Source: Acidobacteriaceae bacterium (GTDB lineage: Bacteria > Acidobacteriota > Terriglobia > Bryobacterales > Bryobacteraceae). Taken from it: a stretch of DNA of 64,000 bases. The notes beneath the pieces were generated by a model. That model was not told where the DNA came from. It saw nothing but the letters and a program-made list of their open reading frames with translations, and made no database searches. How positions within the stretch are numbered: position 1 is the stretch's first letter; the number at the start of each line of letters is the position of its first letter. This document shows positions 62,496 to 64,000 of the stretch, piece by piece. The DNA is taken from positions 1 to 64,000 of the forward strand of contig JADCJL010000097.1 in NCBI GenBank assembly GCA_020247055.1. The letters are read 5' to 3'. Both the position numbers and the translations under genes were made by a program.

Positions 62496-63386
62496 ATGAA
62501 GCAACCACATTTCGTTGTCGTCATTGCCCACTCCGTCCACGGACGCCTGCGTCGCGTGCATCTGTCCCACACGGTTCTCTACACGGTCCTCGGTTTGGCC
62601 GCGGTCGGTTGTTTCACGGTGGTCGGGTTTGTCGGCTCCTACGCCCGGATGGCGTGGAAAGTGGGCAATTACAACAGTTTACGCGACGAAGTGAGTTCGC
62701 TCCAGCGCCGCTATCAGGACCTGCAGAAATCTTCGGAACAGACCCGGGAGCAGTTGGCTACCCTGCAGATTCTCGCCTCGGAGGTCTCGACGGCCTACGG
62801 AATTAAAGAGCGCATGGACGGTCCCCGGTCGCTCGTGGGGGAAGGCAAACTGATGCCTACGTTCCAGGAATCCATTGAGCAGTATGATCTGCTGCGCTCC
62901 ACTCGCCTGTTCAACCCCGGCACCCGCCGCATCAATCAGATGTGGCAGCAGAACGTAGTGCCCAGCATCTGGCCCACCAACGGCCGCCTCCTCAGCTCCT
63001 TCGGCGCCCGCTCCGATCCCTTCACCGGCGGTTCGGCCTTCCACGCCGGCGTCGATATCTCTTGCCCCACCGGCACCCCCATCAAGGTGGCCGCCGATGG
63101 CATAGTTCGCTCCGCGCAGTGGGGCGGCGCCTACGGCAAGCTGATCGTGATTTCGCACGGCGGAGGCCTTGAAACCTACTACGCCCATCTGTCCGGCTTC
63201 GAGGTCATCCCCGGACAGGAGGTGCGCCGCGGCCAGATCATCGCCCGCAGCGGCAGCACCGGACGGTCCACCTCGCCCCATCTCCACTACGAAGTCCGGC
63301 AGGGCGGCGCGCCGGTGAACCCCTACAAATACCTCGCCAAATCGCTGGTCCTCAAATCGTCCGTGCAAAAGGACCTGCCTTTCTAA
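62496..63386 (+). CDS. M23 family metallopeptidase (LytM-type), membrane-anchored
   Basis: 296 residues. One N-terminal membrane helix (about 27-48), a coiled-coil region (about 58-95: YNSLRDEVSSLQRRYQDLQ), then an M23 domain (about 165-280) with zinc motifs FHAGVDIS (HxxxD) and HLHYEV (HxH) and the GLETYYAHLSG segment. All catalytic residues are present, so it should cut peptidoglycan cross-bridges in the periplasm. The layout is that of cell-division or envelope LytM factors. Confidence 0.93.
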   Translation: MKQPHFVVVIAHSVHGRLRRVHLSHTVLYTVLGLAAVGCFTVVGFVGSYARMAWKVGNYNSLRDEVSSLQRRYQDLQKSSEQTREQLATLQILASEVSTAYGIKERMDGPRSLVGEGKLMPTFQESIEQYDLLRSTRLFNPGTRRINQMWQQNVVPSIWPTNGRLLSSFGARSDPFTGGSAFHAGVDISCPTGTPIKVAADGIVRSAQWGGAYGKLIVISHGGGLETYYAHLSGFEVIPGQEVRRGQIIARSGSTGRSTSPHLHYEVRQGGAPVNPYKYLAKSLVLKSSVQKDLPF

Positions 63387-63422
63387 TAGAATCATCGAGG
63401 GTTGTAGAAGGGCCCTTAAACG

Positions 63423-64000
63423 ATGAATTCGAACTCTTTGCGCATCTTTGCCGCCTCCGGAGCGGCTCTGTTACTCGTTGCCGCTGCTTACCGTACGCAG
63501 ACGCCCCGCGTCATGTCCGACACTGCGACGGCGTTTCTCGCCTCCCTGTCCGCCGAACAGCGCGGCAAGGCGGTCTTCGCCTTTGAAGACGACGAACGGC
63601 TGAACTGGCACTTTATCCCGAAAGTCCGCAAGGGCCTGCCGCTCAAGCAGATGGGCCACGAACAGCGCGCCCTCGCCCATGCGCTCCTCAGCGCCGGCCT
63701 CTCTCAGCAGGGCTACATCAAGGCCACCAGCATCATGAGCCTTGAAGACATTCTCCGGCAGCTCGAAAAGGACACCACCGGCCGCCGCGACCCCGAACAG
63801 TACTTCTTCTCCATCTTCGGCACCCCAACGGAGAACGGCACCTGGGGCTATCGCGTTGAAGGCCACCACCTCGCCCTGAACTGGACCATCGTCAAGAACC
63901 GCGTCGCCTCCAGCCCCATGTTCTTCGGCACCAACCCCGCCGAAATCAAGGAAGGGCCGCGCAAAGGCCTCCGCGTCCTCGGCCGCGAAGAAGATCTCGG
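63423..64000 (+). CDS. DUF3500 domain-containing protein, N-terminal part
   Basis: The first 192 codons are present; the gene runs off the right edge. A signal-type hydrophobic stretch (about 6-22) is followed by the DUF3500 pattern: LSAEQRGKAVFAFEDDERLNWHFIP, HEQRALAHALLSAGLSQQGY, IMSLEDILRQLE, YFFSIFGTP, WGYRVEGHHLALNWTIV. The domain is common in Acidobacteria and Planctomycetes and its function is unknown. It starts 36 bases after the M23 peptidase stop, so co-transcription is likely. Confidence 0.85.
   Translation, partial: MNSNSLRIFAASGAALLLVAAAYRTQTPRVMSDTATAFLASLSAEQRGKAVFAFEDDERLNWHFIPKVRKGLPLKQMGHEQRALAHALLSAGLSQQGYIKATSIMSLEDILRQLEKDTTGRRDPEQYFFSIFGTPTENGTWGYRVEGHHLALNWTIVKNRVASSPMFFGTNPAEIKEGPRKGLRVLGREEDL

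Overview
The window looks like a chromosomal stretch from a high-GC member of the Acidobacteriota, most likely near the Bryobacterales/Solibacteraceae. This is inferred from a VWFA-related acidobacterial-type protein (43515-44606), a very long Oar-like TonB-dependent receptor with an N-terminal carboxypeptidase-regulatory domain (7665-11804), a Ser/Thr kinase fused to a PD40-type propeller (2903-5524), and several PQQ-propeller/cytochrome c proteins. No tRNA, rRNA, CRISPR array, transposase or prophage gene was seen.

Layout. 1-5.5 kb: a truncated secreted cytochrome, phosphoglucomutase, an SMP-30-like lipoprotein and the receptor kinase. 5.5-6.0 kb: a gene-poor patch. 6-12 kb: P1 peptidase, YjbQ, TonB-dependent receptor. 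12-18 kb: a fused di-heme cytochrome/PQQ dehydrogenase, an esterase, then the same architecture split into two genes. 18-22 kb: ceramidase-like hydrolase, bile-acid-type symporter, MFS exporter. 21.9-24.3 kb: a small, apparently partial lasso-peptide-type RiPP locus. It holds a 58-codon precursor with an exact YxxPxLxxxGxxxxxTxG leader, a B2-like protein lacking the catalytic Cys, a frame-disrupted unknown gene and a nucleotidyltransferase of the type that accompanies such clusters. 24-32 kb: hybrid two-component sensor, a third PQQ/cytochrome fusion, HtpG. 32-36 kb: two bPH2-domain proteins, iron alcohol dehydrogenase plus methylmalonate-semialdehyde-type dehydrogenase, ArsC-like protein. 36-42.5 kb: two tandem di-heme cytochrome c peroxidase paralogues divergent from a histidine kinase/response regulator pair, with a 14-bp inverted repeat between them. 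42.5-50.9 kb: RidA-like, YkgJ-like, VWFA protein, moaC-moeA, then a coupled amidase, M16, M16, MsrB operon. 50.8-56 kb: coupled M28 peptidase, acyl-CoA ligase, prmA, enolase-superfamily operon. 56-62.4 kb: gamma-glutamyltransferase, DUF72, sulfatase operon, then an SDR and a second sulfatase. 62.5-64 kb: M23 peptidase and a truncated DUF3500 protein.

Genes are packed very tightly: co-directional neighbours usually share 1-16 bases, and most convergent pairs overlap at their 3' ends. Much of the content is secreted or periplasmic (cytochromes, quinoproteins, peptidases, sulfatases), fitting a soil-type heterotroph that oxidises and scavenges polymers. The most unusual item is the RiPP locus around 22-24 kb, whose precursor gene is short and starts with TTG, so it is easily missed.
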